A DNA stretch of 64,000 bases from Linyphia triangularis (GCA_963978545.1 OZ021732.1:34068123-34132122); one strand, 5' to 3'; counted from the stretch's first letter, positions 49,226-61,503 are shown. The notes: generated by a model not told the origin, from the sequence alone. Numbers and translations: made by a program.

Positions 49226-50125
49226 TGTGACAACATCCCGTTTTCACTTTTGACAAATCTACACAGAAAATACCAGTGCTAATCCCTTGGCACCATTATA
49301 TCTAATATTTTTGTGGTGGTGAGATTGCACCATCACAATTTTCATAAGTATTAGGGGGGGGGGGGAGACGACCAGGTCAATAAGTCAGGGGTGAATTTAC
49401 AGCCTGGAGTGGATTGGGCGAAGGCGAAGATGTGGGGAATTCTTGGGGGAGGATCTCCAAATTCAATTGGAGGCAAGAGAAAAGAGGGATCATTCCAGGT
49501 CAACGTAAAAGGGTTTGCAAGCAATCAGGAGACACTGATCCACTTTTTGAACGCACTTTCAGTTTTGATAAGAATGCTGTGAATAGAGAGATGGACCTGG
49601 CATGAAAGTGAGCGTTAGCATACGGAAAAGTCCACTTGCGATTCCAATTCTATCTAGCCAGATGATCCCCTCAGCAGCCCTCAACCGACAGTACCCAGCA
49701 AACCTCGAATGACCAGACCCAGAGCACTTGACCGAACGAACCTAGCAGTACATGATCAAGCGAACCCAGGAGCCCTCAAATGGTAGAACCCAGACCTCAG
49801 AGCAGACCCTACAACCCGGCCTCGATCCCATCAGCCTACACCTGACCAGAGAATCTCCCCGGAGCACTTGACCGAAGAGTCCGGCGCACAAAAGCCACCC
49901 GCAGACGCTTACCTGAGTCTAGCCCATTCCAGGCCGTAAGTTGAACTCCCCTCTCTCCCGATTAATTAAAACCCTGCACTTCCTAGAATCAAAAATCACC
50001 GTAAAATCTGACTTGCTACTCAGTGTATATGTTAAGTGATTGAAGTAATAAATTCTGTCTTTATAACTATTAAAGATTCTCTTCCTTGTCTCCCAGACTC
50101 AATGCTAACGAACCTTTTTATCACA
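49226..50125 (+). mobile_element. LTR-like block, possible solo LTR
   Basis: Starts TGTGACAACATCCCG and ends TTTTTATCACA, a TG..CA pair with TGTGA/TCACA inverted tips. An AATAAA lies at 50047 and a TCTCCCAGACTCAATG block near the end. The interior is GC-richer than its surroundings, with a G-tract at 49353-49365. The 5-bp flanks (TTGAA, GAGTG) do not match, and no primer-binding site is convincing. Confidence 0.4.
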
Positions 50126-51400
50126 GAGTGGCCATGGTTTATTAAATATTAGTTATTGCAGCACAACATTCACAGTTTAGGTACTAAGCTAACCACGACA
50201 ATTTTTTATCAATACTACGATTATTTACACTGAAAGTCATGAACGGAAGTTCACATACTATTTTCTTGAATGGTTAAATAGTAGTTTCTCACAGTTTTCC
50301 ATACCTTGGCCAATATGGTCAGAAATGTGTATGGTCTCTTTGATTGGCCAAGTCATCGAGAAAAAATTCTTATTGGCAGCCTATTTACAAGCAGTTGGTA
50401 ATTGAACCATTGCATGAGCCTTTCTATTCATTCTTGTAGCAATCTTTAAACTCCTCTTTTGCGATCAGTGACAAAAGTATTTCCATCACATCCAACAGCT
50501 GTTAGTTATTTGGTGATTATATTATTCTGTGAAGTCAGTAATACCACTTTTGTTTCTAACTGCCGAACAAGACTCGGGAATAACATTTCAATATATTCTA
50601 ATTCAAGTTGTTGGAATAATGACGCATGTTTCTCAGTAATTGTTCTCTTGTGTAATCCCATACTTTCCTTTTTTGGATCAAAGTATATAACCCTGTCCCT
50701 AGTTTTGGGGGGACATTTAATTCTCTTTTGCTAATACTTTCTCTCATCATAGTTTTAGTTTTTGTCTATCACTTTACATGAATCTTCTTATGTTATATAA
50801 TGGCCAAGTCTACTGCATAGGTGATGCGATAGCAGATGCAGCACTGTTTGGCACTCCGAATCTATCAGGTGTGATTGCCAATGTTGGTAGACTGAACAGC
50901 ATTTGCAAAGTGCTCTCTTTTGAAGTCGCATAAATATGTCTTTTGAAATATGCCATTATTTTCAGTCGAACGAGTTCCATCGAACGAGCTTGTAGAGTTG
51001 GATGAAGCTTCATTGGTAAAAGATGAACCGGTGCCACCTTTGTTTTTTAAACGGTTTATATCGAACATGCAGTTTCATTTGGTTCTCCAGTCATTTTCCA
51101 TTTTAGTCTTTTGGTTACCAAAACATCGATGAATCCAATAATAATCGTGCGAACAGAACCTTTATTCTGAACTAATTACTAGGCATAACATAGTAAATAG
51201 GGCTACCCGCTGACTATTGTTGATGATATTTAAATATACATAACAATTTTAAATACCGTATTGATTAAATTATTGATAAGATATTAAAGTTTTAATGATT
51301 AATGAGTTACCAAAATATATTATAGTATTCTATGGCATAGATCAAGCACCCTGAACAGAATATTGATAGTCGCACAATAATTTTGAATTTTTCAAGCATT
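50126..51400. other. Unassigned part of the insertion
   Basis: Short open frames at 50459-50734, 50810-51068 and 50950-51132, none recognised. No repeat structure seen. Confidence 0.4.
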
Positions 51401-51601
51401 AGGGTTGCCCCAAAATTCGGGGCCCTAAGCCTTCTACGTCTTAGGGTAATAAAGGCCTTGCGTGCGAATACTTCTCTCGACAGAAAGAAAGTATGTTCAT
51501 TTACAGGTATCCACCGTGATTTCTCGCAACTACAGGCTGAGAATTCACACTTGCATGAAAATCTGCTCGTTTGATCAATATTTTGAGTAAATTCACAGAT
51601 C

Positions 51602-51890
51602 TTGTGGCGATGGAAGCTATTACTTTATTGAACTGAAAAATTTTGTACTTATTACAGTACCTTAGAGCAAGCTTTTTTGAACTATGATGTTTCTATTTTC
51701 TCAAATTTTTAAATCCTTATTGATCAAATACCAATTTTGACTTTTTTCGAAATTTTACGCCCGTTGTAGCATCGGAAGATATTTTTTTGATTTTGGTAAG
51801 ATTTTGCACATTTACTATTGATGTCAAAAGACAACTTTTCCTCACTATTACTTTTTGGAATTCCGAAAATCGCTTTTTTCGGCCTACCCT
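51602..51890 (-). repeat. Right terminal inverted repeat, outer part
   Basis: Inverted match to 44969-45258. Pairing runs from the element tip (..GGCCTACCCT) to GTGGCGATGGAAGCTATTAC at 51604-51623. Confidence 0.88.
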
Positions 51891-51900
51891 ACTATTCACT

Positions 51901-52900
51901 CTTAAGAAATTGGAATGAGATAAAACATTCCAAATGTAGAAAGTCCAATTTTCAATCAAGTCAGGACGCTGGAAATTTGTAAGTGATTTTGTAATTAACC
52001 TCTGGTTTTCAATTATCCAGCCTATATAAAATAATCTACAAGTTTATATATTTTTGTATTAATCGAAAGCACTTTAATTCAGTGAACTTTTTAATAATAT
52101 GTTTGATTCAAAAATAAATTATGCTAACGATAGCAAGTGTGCGAGAATTGAGCATGGTAGGTTAAAATTTACGGAACTCTTAATTAAATTGCAGCACACT
52201 CACTATTAAAATTGTTGTTTATCTACACAGTGTGTTATGAAAGTAAACTAAGCTCCAATTTTTACAAAATGCATCAGAATTGTATCATACTACTTCCATA
52301 AAATTCATTTTCAGAAGTTAAATCATCAGTTAAATTTTGAATGAGTTTTCCTACGGTCAAATTTTTGCGCTTGTTCTTAAAATTCAAATTAAGCAATGTA
52401 GTACTTTCTTACGAGTTACATTTTTTCGTTTCTATTATTTAAGCACCTGTGTGCCAAAAATTATAATCATTTCTTTTTTATACTTACACTATGTAGTACT
52501 ATTTACTAGAAAGCACCAAAGTGAAAACACGTTTTAAACAAATGCTACAATAAGCATAATTACTAAGAGTTTTACCGTTTCAAACTTCGTTTGCATTGGT
52601 TCTCACAAACCACAAAGCCGCTATTGGTAATTTAGCCAACATTTTTTTAATAGTTCATTAATAGACAATTGTTAACTTAAGCTTCTTACATTATTTCAAT
52701 TCATACATTGAAAAGAAATTCAACTACAATTTATTTATGTATTTTCTTTAACAATGAAACCATTACACTCAACCCATATAACATTTAAAATGTTTTTTAA
52801 CCATATTTAAAACAATTTTTACCACACACGGCTGTATGACATTTACTATTCCCTATTTTCTCCTATTACTATTAAAAAATTAATATTGCTTTTCATTAAG
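51901..52900. other. Remainder of intron 6
   Basis: AT-rich; nothing recognised. It ends with TTTTCATTAAG before exon 7. Confidence 0.5.
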
Positions 52901-53063
52901 GGCCTTGATGATTGTATTCTTCGGTCCACTTCTGAAAAATATGGGATATGGGTTCTCTTGGAATCACGCAGCTGTACTCACTTGGGGTGGACTTAGGGGT
53001 GCAGTTGGATTAGCTTTAGTTCTCATTTCTCAACAAACGCTACCACCCGATGTAGCCATCGAG
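52901..53063 (+). CDS. SLC9C1: SLC9C-like exon 7
   Basis: Acceptor CATTAAG at 52900, donor GTAATT at 53064; enters in phase 2, leaves in phase 0. Encodes ALMIVFFGPLLKNMGYGFSW, then NHAAVLTWGGLRGAVGLALV and LISQQTLPPDVAIE (about residues 368-422). WGGLRGAVGLAL is the conserved late transmembrane segment of CPA1 exchangers, whose Arg is functionally important across the family. Confidence 0.94.
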
Positions 53064-54260
53064 GTAATTTTACTATTTTTGTTAGTCTTTTGAGCGCAGA
53101 ATAGGGAGATGGTCTAAAGAAGTCGTAATAAAACTTCGCCTCTTTAGACCAGTCTAAATCCTGTTTTATTGAACATCACATGATAACATTTGATTTGGGA
53201 AAAAAAAATCAATCGGTTCATATTTCTGGATAGAAATATGGCAATTCAAGGACTCGTATGGAAGTTAATTTTGCATGCTTAACCTTTTCTCAAAGTTTTA
53301 AACCAAAATGAAAATAATCCAGTGTAGTTTTGAATTTCTTTCAAATAATTTTTGTCGTTATAAGATAACTTGCTATTTGTCAGTCAATTTTTAATTTGTA
53401 CATCTCATTTTCTCATGTTAGTAAAACTCGGTAGATTTCTGAAAATCTGTTGATTTATGAACTCCCAAACTACCCTTAATAATTACAGTTGGAATATAGC
53501 CGTTCTATACAATATGGAAGTATATCAATTTTTTCAAGCTCTTTATCATTGCGCTTAATCAACTCAAAAAAGAACATATTTTTTTGCATATAAAGCTTCT
53601 AAATATAATAAATCAATGAAAAAAAATTAAGACTATTGATACTTGCACATTAATAAAAAGCATACGTTTTTAAACTCTTCTAAGAAATACAGTTAGATTT
53701 TTTTTATGTGTTAAAGTGTCAATTGTACAGAATTAGATATCCTATTCGGTTTCAACAAATTACTAAAAATCACAACAGCCTAAAAATACTTAGTGTGATA
53801 GAAGTTCGGAAATGTATTAATTGAAAAATTGTCTATGAGTTAGCATTTTGGTCTACGCTTTCAATATTTGTAACAGACCAAAGTATCGAACAAAATTTTG
53901 CCACATGGCATAATTGAATTATTATCAATAAATATTCAGATTCTGACTAATTATTGATATGTGTTGTAAGTAATAATTTAAAGTATACGCTGTAACAGTA
54001 AGTAAAGTATGTTTTAGTAGGTTAAAATATGTGTTACTAGTTTTGAGACATTTTGAGAATTCGTCGAAGTTGTAGTTTTAAAGTTTGGTAAAAAAAAAAA
54101 AAAAAACGTGAATAAGTCTTGTGAGTAAAATCTTGTGAACGCGATAAGTCTTCGGAACAAAAAACGTTAATACTTAAGAGACATGTTGCCAGTTGAAAAT
54201 TAGAAGTTAGCTTTATTTTACTATAATGAATCGAGTTAATTACTTGCCTTCCTATTTTAG

Positions 54261-54342
54261 TTGCTGAAGCAAGTGTCTGGAATCATATTCCTTACGTTAG
54301 TTTTCAATGCCCCAACAATGAAAATACTGCTGAAACTTTTAG
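54261..54342 (+). CDS. SLC9C1: SLC9C-like exon 8
   Basis: Acceptor CTATTTTAG at 54260, donor GTATGT at 54343; phase 0 in, phase 1 out. Encodes LLKQVSGIIFLTLVFNAPTM and KILLKLLG (about residues 423-450), corresponding to the last exchanger helix, where family members read VTGIVxLTLLINxTT. Confidence 0.9.
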
Positions 54343-54915
54343 GTATGTTAAATAGTTTGTGACTACTCAAATTTCATAATAATTAACTTATTTTGTAATT
54401 AATAAGCATGCTTTCTACATTTTAAAAGTAAGTCTTAAAATACCCTTAAATTGATAATAAAGTACCGAAAATTGTATTTTTCATCCATCCAGCGTATTGT
54501 ATAAAGTAAATTAATAATCTAAAATATTTGAATTTACCTACGCTATATATTTTATGCTCCATTTGAGATTTTAGACATCGGTCAAAAATAAGTCTTACTC
54601 AAAATAGTATGGTTCAAAATTTTTCAACACAAATATTATACATAACTGTTTTACTTAATTTTACTTGGCATAAACTAAATTTTAATACGAATGTAATTGC
54701 TTGCCATTTCTAAATCAGATAAAAAATAAATTATGACAAAAGGGGAAAAAAAACGTATCCTCACTAAAACCTACCACTAGCGGCATGTAGTATCACAAAA
54801 TATTAACAGTTGACTTGGTCTTACTTTGTAGCTTATCGTATAAATATTACTGTACCCAGTAGATTTTCTTTTCATTGGCATAACACTGTTCAATATACAT
54901 CTAACCACTAACAAG

Positions 54916-55166
54916 ATCGCTTGATTCTGAAGAACCCTTCGGATGAACTAGAATCAATTTTTAATCAGTTCAATGTGTGTTTTACCGAAGGTGTAGGACG
55001 CATAACTGAGAAGAACAAGAAGGACATGAGACGTGCTGTAGCTTTGCTGAGGGATGCAATCAGCCTGACAGAAAAGGTGACCCGAATGGACAAGCATCTT
55101 GTCGGCGTTGACTGGATGTGGGTGCGCCAAGTGACTCACATACGAAATCCATACGAAGATAACCAA
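54916..55166 (+). CDS. SLC9C1: SLC9C-like exon 9 (start of the cytosolic region)
   Basis: Acceptor is the AG at 54914-54915, with a weak pyrimidine tract; donor GTAAGT at 55167; phase 1 in, phase 0 out. Encodes a mostly helical, charged segment: PSDELESIFNQFNVCF, RITEKNKKDMRRAVALLRDA, then MDKHLVGVDWMWVRQVTHIR and NPYED (about residues 450-533). The K.DK.L..VDW..V pattern matches the post-membrane segment typical of SLC9C proteins (K.DRFLADADW). Confidence 0.85.
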
Positions 55167-55319
55167 GTAAGTTTTTCATCGACAGTATTGGATTCCAAAT
55201 TATGGTTAAAAAGTTCATATATTTTCGTTAGGAAACAAAAATTATTCTGTTATCTCAAACGGCAGTATGATATAGGTTAATTAAAAAAAAAATCGTGTTT
55301 GCACGATTTAGTTCTGTAC

Positions 55320-55528
55320 AAGCAATTATATGATTTCATATAATGCTTAAAAATTCGAATGTTTCCCTGGCTAAATGAATGAGTATATTCATCTAAAGAT
55401 GCTTCATTAGATATCTATGAGGAACTGCCCAGTGTTATTTACATAGGCCGGGGTAGGAAAAACATATTTTTGTCTAAATATTTCTATAAAACCCCCATCA
55501 TCCTACATTTAATAGTTCATCGAACATC

Positions 55529-55559
<31 letters not shown>

Positions 55560-56165
55560 GTGGTTTTAGATCATCCAGTATAGTTTCCTTTGTTAAGAAG
55601 ACTCACTTCTAGTTAAGAAAATAATATCAACATTTTGGTCAGAACATTGAATTTTGTCTGCCAATTCACACATGGCACAATGATTTTGATGTGGTTATGT
55701 CATTTTTTCCTTACTCGTATGATGTCATTCGTAGATCGCTGACTTACTAAGCATTTCTGCAAAGGCGATCAGGATCAACACATTAACTTTGGTCGACTGA
55801 TACTTTCAGTCATTATTACAGAGAATTTTTCGTGCACAGTTCAAAACGAAAGTTTTCGTTAACAATTCTAGGAAAACAATTTTTAGTAGTGACGAAATGT
55901 AAATTATGTTTTGAGTTTTAGGTCTGAAGCATGATATGTTTAAAAGGCATCTCATACGCCTACTATTTCAATCAATTTAGAAAAGTTTATTATTTACTAT
56001 CTGATTAGTTACTCACAGATTATCTTGTCAGGAAACATGATATGCAATCATGTCGTTAGAACTCAATGATCTACTTTCATCTTTCGGCAATAAGAAAAAA
56101 CTAAAAACTGCCGAGTTAATATTTTTAGCCCGTAATTCAGTGCTCAATATGGTTCTTTTCAATAG
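55320..56165. other. Intron 9
   Basis: AT-rich with a T-tract of about 30 at 55530-55559. Nothing else recognised. Confidence 0.5.
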
Positions 56166-56309
56166 GATTCAACAACTAGCCATATAACTTTCGATCAGGA
56201 CAGAGGGCAGTGCCCAAAATGCGAGGAAGAAATTAGGATTTTGCCCAATGAAGAGGAAATAAGAGGACTGGAAGAAGATGCACGTTTAAAAGTCATGCGT
56301 GCTTTTGAA
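56166..56309 (+). CDS. SLC9C1: SLC9C-like exon 10, last exon in the window
   Basis: Acceptor TTCAATAG at 56165, donor GTAAAT at 56310, phase 0 at both ends (48 codons). Encodes DSTTSHITFDQDRGQCPKCE, then EEIRILPNEEEIRGLEEDAR and LKVMRAFE. The CPKC-type pair and acidic stretch are in the cytosolic linker, and the line EEEIRGLEEDARLKVMRA suits the start of the next helical region of the family. No further exon is found before 64000. Confidence 0.8.
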
Positions 56310-57363
56310 GTAAATTATTCTTATAATACTATAAATCGCAATTTGATTCTCATTTTAACTTTTTAAAAACTTTCAAACAACTTTTTCGTTTAAAATTCCA
56401 TCCACGAACTTATGTGAGGAATTTTTGTAACAGTAACTTTGCTTCCTATAATAGACTTCCTGCAATAGCGCACATAATATTGATATTACAGAATATAATG
56501 GAAATTCAGACCGAGATAGAGACTACCTTTAAGTAAAACATTTGCTTATAGTTTCTCGTAATGCAAGAATGTTAATTTTAAAGATTCGTTTTCAATTATT
56601 CTTTAGGATAAGATAGCTAAATACAAAAATTGCTGGATATTTGATAAAAATGATGTGACTATAACATTCCATTTAAATTTTTTAAATTTTCTTTTATAGA
56701 TAATATTTAGAACCAAATTACTTTCACTATTTTTATTTTGAGTGAATTTATAAATTATAGCTGATTTATTATTTTTATACGTGATTTTAAAAGGTACACA
56801 TGATTATATGTATATAAAATTAAGCTGGATATATACTAATATTCACAATACATTTTTGCATAGAATCTAATAAAATTTCAAATTTTTATCGACATGAAGA
56901 TTTAATGTTTGTTCATAAACAAAAAAAATTAACTAAAAACTAAATTTCGTCCATAATAGTACAATAGGAATGAATAATATTTTATAGACGGGGGGGGGGG
57001 GGGTGCTAATTTTAAATGATGAACTCTTGATAATATTCATCCCAAAGTTTCTCAAATAATTATTTCCTTCAACAATTTAGTTGCTTCATCTTGAATACAC
57101 CAATGACCGGAAATATCAACTAAGCATGTAGCAAACATAGTTTAACAAGTACAATTTTTGAGTTCAAATTAGTTTTCATGGTTTAATTTCCTTTTACCTA
57201 AGCAGTAAAGTAACGATAAGAAGTGTTGAAAATATAAATAAAACTCTCGCAGAATATACAATATTCATTTAAGTTTTAACAACTAAAAATAGTGTTAATA
57301 TATGGCGGTATTTGAAATAATCTAGGAACGCGGCAGTGTTCCGCCGCCAAGTCCGATAACATA
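56310..57363. other. Intron 10, left part
   Basis: AT-rich, with a G-tract at 56990-57003. Nothing else recognised. Confidence 0.5.
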
Positions 57364-58798
57364 CACTGTAAAAAAAACCCGTCACTTATACGGAAATTCC
57401 CAGTAATTGTAACGATTTAAATCCGTAAACCTGAATTTACGGTTTAAAGCAGTTTTCACAGGCAAGACTACGGTTAATAACCGTCATTCACCAAAAATCG
57501 CTCTCCGCGCATGCGCATTACACCATCTTCAAAATAGACGCCGAACGGCGAGGATGGCATTTTTGTTTTGAAAGAAAGTGGCTTCCTTCGTAAGTTTCTT
57601 TTCATTATACAATTAATTTGTTCATTAGTATAAAATTCTAAATTAATGTATGTACATAAAATTACATCAGAATCAGAAAATGTTATTCTTTTATTTAATG
57701 GGAAAACACACAGCAATTGTTGTTTTATTGCATTTCTGAAACATATGCGTGTGATATAGAATATTGTACGTAATATTTCACGAGTTTGTAAGAGTTGTAA
57801 AACTAAATGAAGTTTAAGTAACTGCATTGGCTATCATTTAGAAATGTGCTCTTTAGTTATGTAATAACGGTTTTATTACATATATTTTAATTTGATTTTA
57901 TTATTGTTTATGTTTTAACTTATTCAGTTACCATGTTTTTGATCTTGTTTTGATTTTTTTTATCGCCAAATGTCCTACTACATCTGTTCCATTGTGTGAA
58001 GTCTCAGTCAAAAGACACATCAGTTTCATTGCGATTGTTTCAAATCAGTCTGTTGGGATTGCATTAGAAATCACTTGGGAACATATTCAGTCTCTTACAT
58101 GGCACCCACCGCCTTTGACTGAGGACTTTGACTTCTTTAAGATTATATAGCTTGCTTGTCAAGACTAGATCATCTGTCATAAATGTTATCGTACTTGGTC
58201 ACTGGCAAAAGTAAGGGAAGGGCTGGTGATCTTTGGGATTGAATTAATCGCAAAACAGATACTTAAAATGTTGCTGTTTTCAAGTACTATAGCATTGGTG
58301 TGGTGATATAGCCTTTCAATGCAGGGTTTAAAAGACCTCTTCATTTTATGAAATGTGTTACTTGAATTAATGTAAAATTCTTTAAAAACGTAGCTGAAAA
58401 ATGAGCCTACGCTTGTGAGCAAAGAAAAAAGATTTTCTTTCGATAAATTTCTTTTTTTAGCGTTAACGGATAGTAGTAATTGAGAATTTCTAATCCATTC
58501 CTTCTGCAAATTATCGTTTTATCACTTATAACATTAAACGCCATGGACCTAATGATATAATAAGAAATATTGTTGTGTGAAATATTGAGTCTTTATTTTA
58601 AGGAGATAAACTTAAATTTTATTTTTGAAGGTGATTTATCCCATCCCTAGACTACCCACCTGATGTGCAGATCCATATTTTAAAATAAGGTTTTTAAAAG
58701 ACGATTTCATGCTAGCTAGTTCATTTTACTCTTTTCGCGAGTGTAAATATATGTACATAAGGATGATAAATTTTACAATATTTTTCATATTTTGTACA

Positions 58799-58877
58799 GT
58801 TTATTGGAATTTTTCCAAAAGAAACTACCAGTTGTGCTGAATGCCTTGAAGACTTCGAAAGCTCTCTGCACTTTTCA
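58799..58877 (+). other. Possible internal exon inside the CACTG-ended element
   Basis: TTTTGTACAG before and CAG-GTAAAC after bound a 79-base stretch open in one frame, reading IGIFPKETTSCAECLEDFES. It looks exon-like, with a Cys pair in CX2C spacing. Unsupported by a family match. Confidence 0.25.
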
Positions 58878-59311
58878 GGTAAACTATAGAGATTATTTTA
58901 TTTTGTTGCTGGGATTAAGCTGTGGGTGCTGTTTTAACAAAATGCTGTGTGTTAACTCAATGAAAGTGTTTTCATTGAGTTAAATTAAACATCTCGAGGG
59001 ATGTAGCTCGTAACCATTTTAGCATTTTGCTGAAATGAAAATTGTGACTTAAGCTTTTTTGCTGAAAAAATTTTGTACAGCAGCTTCAACACTGCTTTAT
59101 ACATAGGATTTAGGGACAAATACAACACTATTTATTTGAAGTGAGAATACTGTTGGAATAAATTGTAGTGCTTTTAGAATAAATTTACTTAGTGTATTAT
59201 AATTAGAATTAAACATTTTTATTTCTTGCAACGTTCCGTGGGAAGATAAGTTTTACAAGAACTTGCTTGTTTCACCTTTGTTAGAAGTGCTATACTTAAA
59301 TGACACTAATA

Positions 59312-59689
59312 CAGAGTGGCCAGAAAACCTGGAAAAATGGAAATGTCAGGAAACTTTTTCATTCTGGAAAAAATCAGGAAATTTTTTTAAATTTCACAAA
59401 AATCAGGGAAATTTTCTTTGTTCTGAAGGCACGTTTCCCTGTTCATCCACATTTTGGCACCATTTACCCAGAGAATTGTGGCAGTAATCGTTGAAATTTT
59501 AATGTTTCTGAATAATTTGAACTTTTCATTACCGCCAAAACTATTTTTAAAAAATTGGTACGTTATCTCTTTAGCATACATGTTCTATTTGATCAGGATG
59601 TCTACACTTCTGGATAAGTTGTGGAAATTGGATAAAAAGTTTGCAGTAAAATCAGGGAACTTATTTTCGTAAATTTTGTGGCCACCCGG
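59312..59689. mobile_element. MITE with GGCC-box ends, 378 bp
   Basis: Starts CAGAGTGGCCAGAAAACCTGG-like (59312 on) and ends TTGTGGCCACCCGG, an inverted pair with 8 of the outer 10 bases matching. TAATA flanks both ends (59307-59311 and 59690-59694). The interior repeats TCAGGGAA or TCAGGAAA words, a style widespread in animal non-autonomous elements of this type. Confidence 0.7.
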
Positions 59690-59927
59690 TAATAGTAGTT
59701 TTGATAATCTGCTATCATTTACATATAAGTGTTTATTTCATTTACTATTTGAGGTTTGTTTTAAAAATAGTTTTGCTTTTGTGAATGTTAATTATGACAT
59801 TAGTATTGTAACAGAGCTATGCTAGTGGCATTTAAAAAGCTTAAACACTGGTTGTAATTGCACATAAAAGTTGCCAATGCATATAAAGGATTTATATTAA
59901 AAACTTTATTTTGATCTGTATCACAGG

Positions 59928-60160
59928 TGCTTCTGGGTATGAATCCAGACAAAGGCTCAGTCACCGCAATGATGTTCCGATACCCTGTAGCATTCATGGT
60001 CTGCTCTACCACAACCACGGGTCCCAGAGACGCCCAAGAGAACGTCCCCCAAAGCATAATACCGCCACCACCGCCCTGTGTGACCTACTGTACATTGAGG
60101 GAGCAACTGTTCGCCTGAAAGACAGCGTATCCTGACACGGCCATCGCCGTGATGAATGAC
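59928..60160 (-). pseudogene. Tc1-like transposase fragment
   Basis: On the minus strand the reading GDGRVRIRCLSGEQLLPQC, then GGGIMLWGTFSWASLGPVVV and TMNATGYRNII matches the central-to-C-terminal part of Tc1 transposases (DGRVRVWR..., GGGSIMVWG..., Y...L). One frame change separates the two pieces. Both N-terminal half and inverted ends are missing. Directly followed, head to head, by a LINE fragment. Confidence 0.75.
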
Positions 60161-60655
60161 TATTAATCAGACCAGGCAACTCGATCAGGCCGATATCCTT
60201 GCTAAGGAGGGTTGCAGGATTTCAACATCTCCCTCTTCCACACTTATTTTTTTGGAATTGTACTCTCTGGAAAAATCAAAGATCTCGGAGAAGTGGAAAA
60301 CACTCCCAACCCATAATTGGTACAAGGGCTCAAAACCAGGTTTGTCCCTTGACCTCCCGTGTGACAGACATACCCGAACTGTTCTATCAAGGCTTGCTAG
60401 CGGTCACATCAAGTGCCTCACTTTCAACGAGGGCAGGAAAACTTTCGCCACCTGCACCAAGTGCCAAAATCATCAGGCCTCTCCTGAGCACCTCTTGGAT
60501 TACATGGGACTCTAAGGAGGGTCTCTTTAGCAATCCTCTCCTAGTCTTCGACTACCTTTTAGTCAACAAACTCGTGGATCTTGTCTCACTCCGTCAGACA
60601 GTGAGGATTAGCAACAACAACAACATGCAACTCGCTCCCACACACAGAAGTAAGT
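60161..60655 (+). pseudogene. LINE ORF2 3' fragment (RNase H end and C-terminus)
   Basis: Plus-strand pieces: LDQADILAKEGCRIS (the ADxLAKEG end of RNase H, 60178-60222), EKWKTLPTHNWYKGSKPG (60290-60343), DRHTRTVLSRLASGHIKCLT (60364-60423) and a CxxC..H CTKCQNHQASPEHLL motif (60450-60500), the C-terminal zinc-like motif of Jockey/I-type elements. A different family from the LINE at 26979: sequence and spacing do not match. It ends near 60655 without a tail. Confidence 0.78.
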
Positions 60656-60790
60656 GAAAGAATGATTCTTCAGACTCTCCAGCAGCAGTTAAATACCTTA
60701 AGTATGTTTACTGTGGTAAATTGGACATTTTATAAGATGGTTATTTTGTAGAGTCATAATTATTCAGATATAACTTGCATTGGTCAATTT

Positions 60791-61503
60791 TGAAAATTTA
60801 TTAGATGTTTTCAATAATTTGTACATTCCGCAATCTAAATTTTTCCTTTTCGTATATTTTGCATATTTTTCTTAATTGAAAAAATAATAATGACTTTTAT
60901 ATGGCCTTAAAAGTTGCTGCAGCTTGTATTGAAGGATATGATTAATTATTCCTAGATACTTCCTAGAAAATTTTTATATTTTGTTTATTAAATAAAGTAA
61001 TCTGAACCACTTTTCATTCGCGTGTATTGAAATTTTATAATTATGTATACTTTTATACTGTCAACTTTGAAAATTTATTAGATGTGTTCAATAATTATTA
61101 GATGTGCTTCAATAATATTTTGTTTATTAAATAAAGTAATCTGAACCACTTTACATTCGTGTGTATTGAAATTTTATAATTTATATTTATTAGATGTGTT
61201 TAATAATTTGTACATTTTTCATTCGTGTGTATTGAAATTTTAAAATTATTATTTATTAGATGTGTTCAATAATTTGTACATTCCGCAATCTAAATTTTTC
61301 CTTTCGTATATTTTGCATATTTTTCTAAATTGAAAAATTAATAATGACTTTCATATGGCCTTAAAAGTTGCCGCAGCTTGTATTGAATGATATGATTAAT
61401 TATTCCTAGATACTTCCTAGAAAATTTTTAATATTTTGTTTATTAAATAAAGTAATCTGAACCACTTTTCATTCGTGAGTATTGAAATTTTATAATTATG
61501 TCT
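60791..61503 (+). repeat. Duplicated ~250-bp AT-rich block
   Basis: 60791-61045 and 61252-61503 are nearly the same (CATTCCGCAATCTAAATTTT, TATGGCCTTAAAAGTTGC, TAATTATTCCTAGATACTTC, AGTAATCTGAACCACTTT in order). The stretch between holds two further partial copies of TTATTAGATGTGTTCAATAA and of the AAAGTAATCTGAACCACTT to GAAATTTTATAAT segment. Confidence 0.85.

Larger units (their letters stand above)
48714..51601. other. 2.9 kb insertion splitting the right TIR
   Basis: Sequence here has no counterpart in the left TIR, where the two flanking pieces are contiguous (around GCCATAATAGTCCAGG, 45258-45273). It contains an LTR-like block (49226-50125), a minus-strand open frame of 82 codons (48861-49109) with no recognised domain, and near 51402 the box AGGGTTGCCCCAAAATTCGG, which looks like another transposon end. 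No clear inverted ends or target duplication for the whole block, so it may be a composite. Confidence 0.7.
44969..51890 (+). mobile_element. Long-TIR DNA element with 10-bp target duplication, superfamily unassigned
   Basis: ACTATTCACT occurs exactly at 44959-44968 and 51891-51900. The element starts AGGGTGATCCGAAAAAA, and its right end read inward starts AGGGTAGGCCGAAAAAA. The left TIR runs to about 45622. The right TIR is the same ~640 bp but split: 48369-48713 matches the inner part, and 51602-51890 matches the outer 289 bp. The interior 45623-48368 encodes one decayed plus-strand protein. Without the 2.9 kb insertion the element would be about 4.0 kb. Long TIRs with a 9-11 bp duplication recall Mutator-like elements, but no Mutator transposase motifs are seen. 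Confidence 0.88.

Noticed and set aside
49199..50201. Inverted CGTGGTTAGC words flanking the LTR-like block
   Set aside because: Only about 10 bases match firmly, with no duplication outside them; could be chance.
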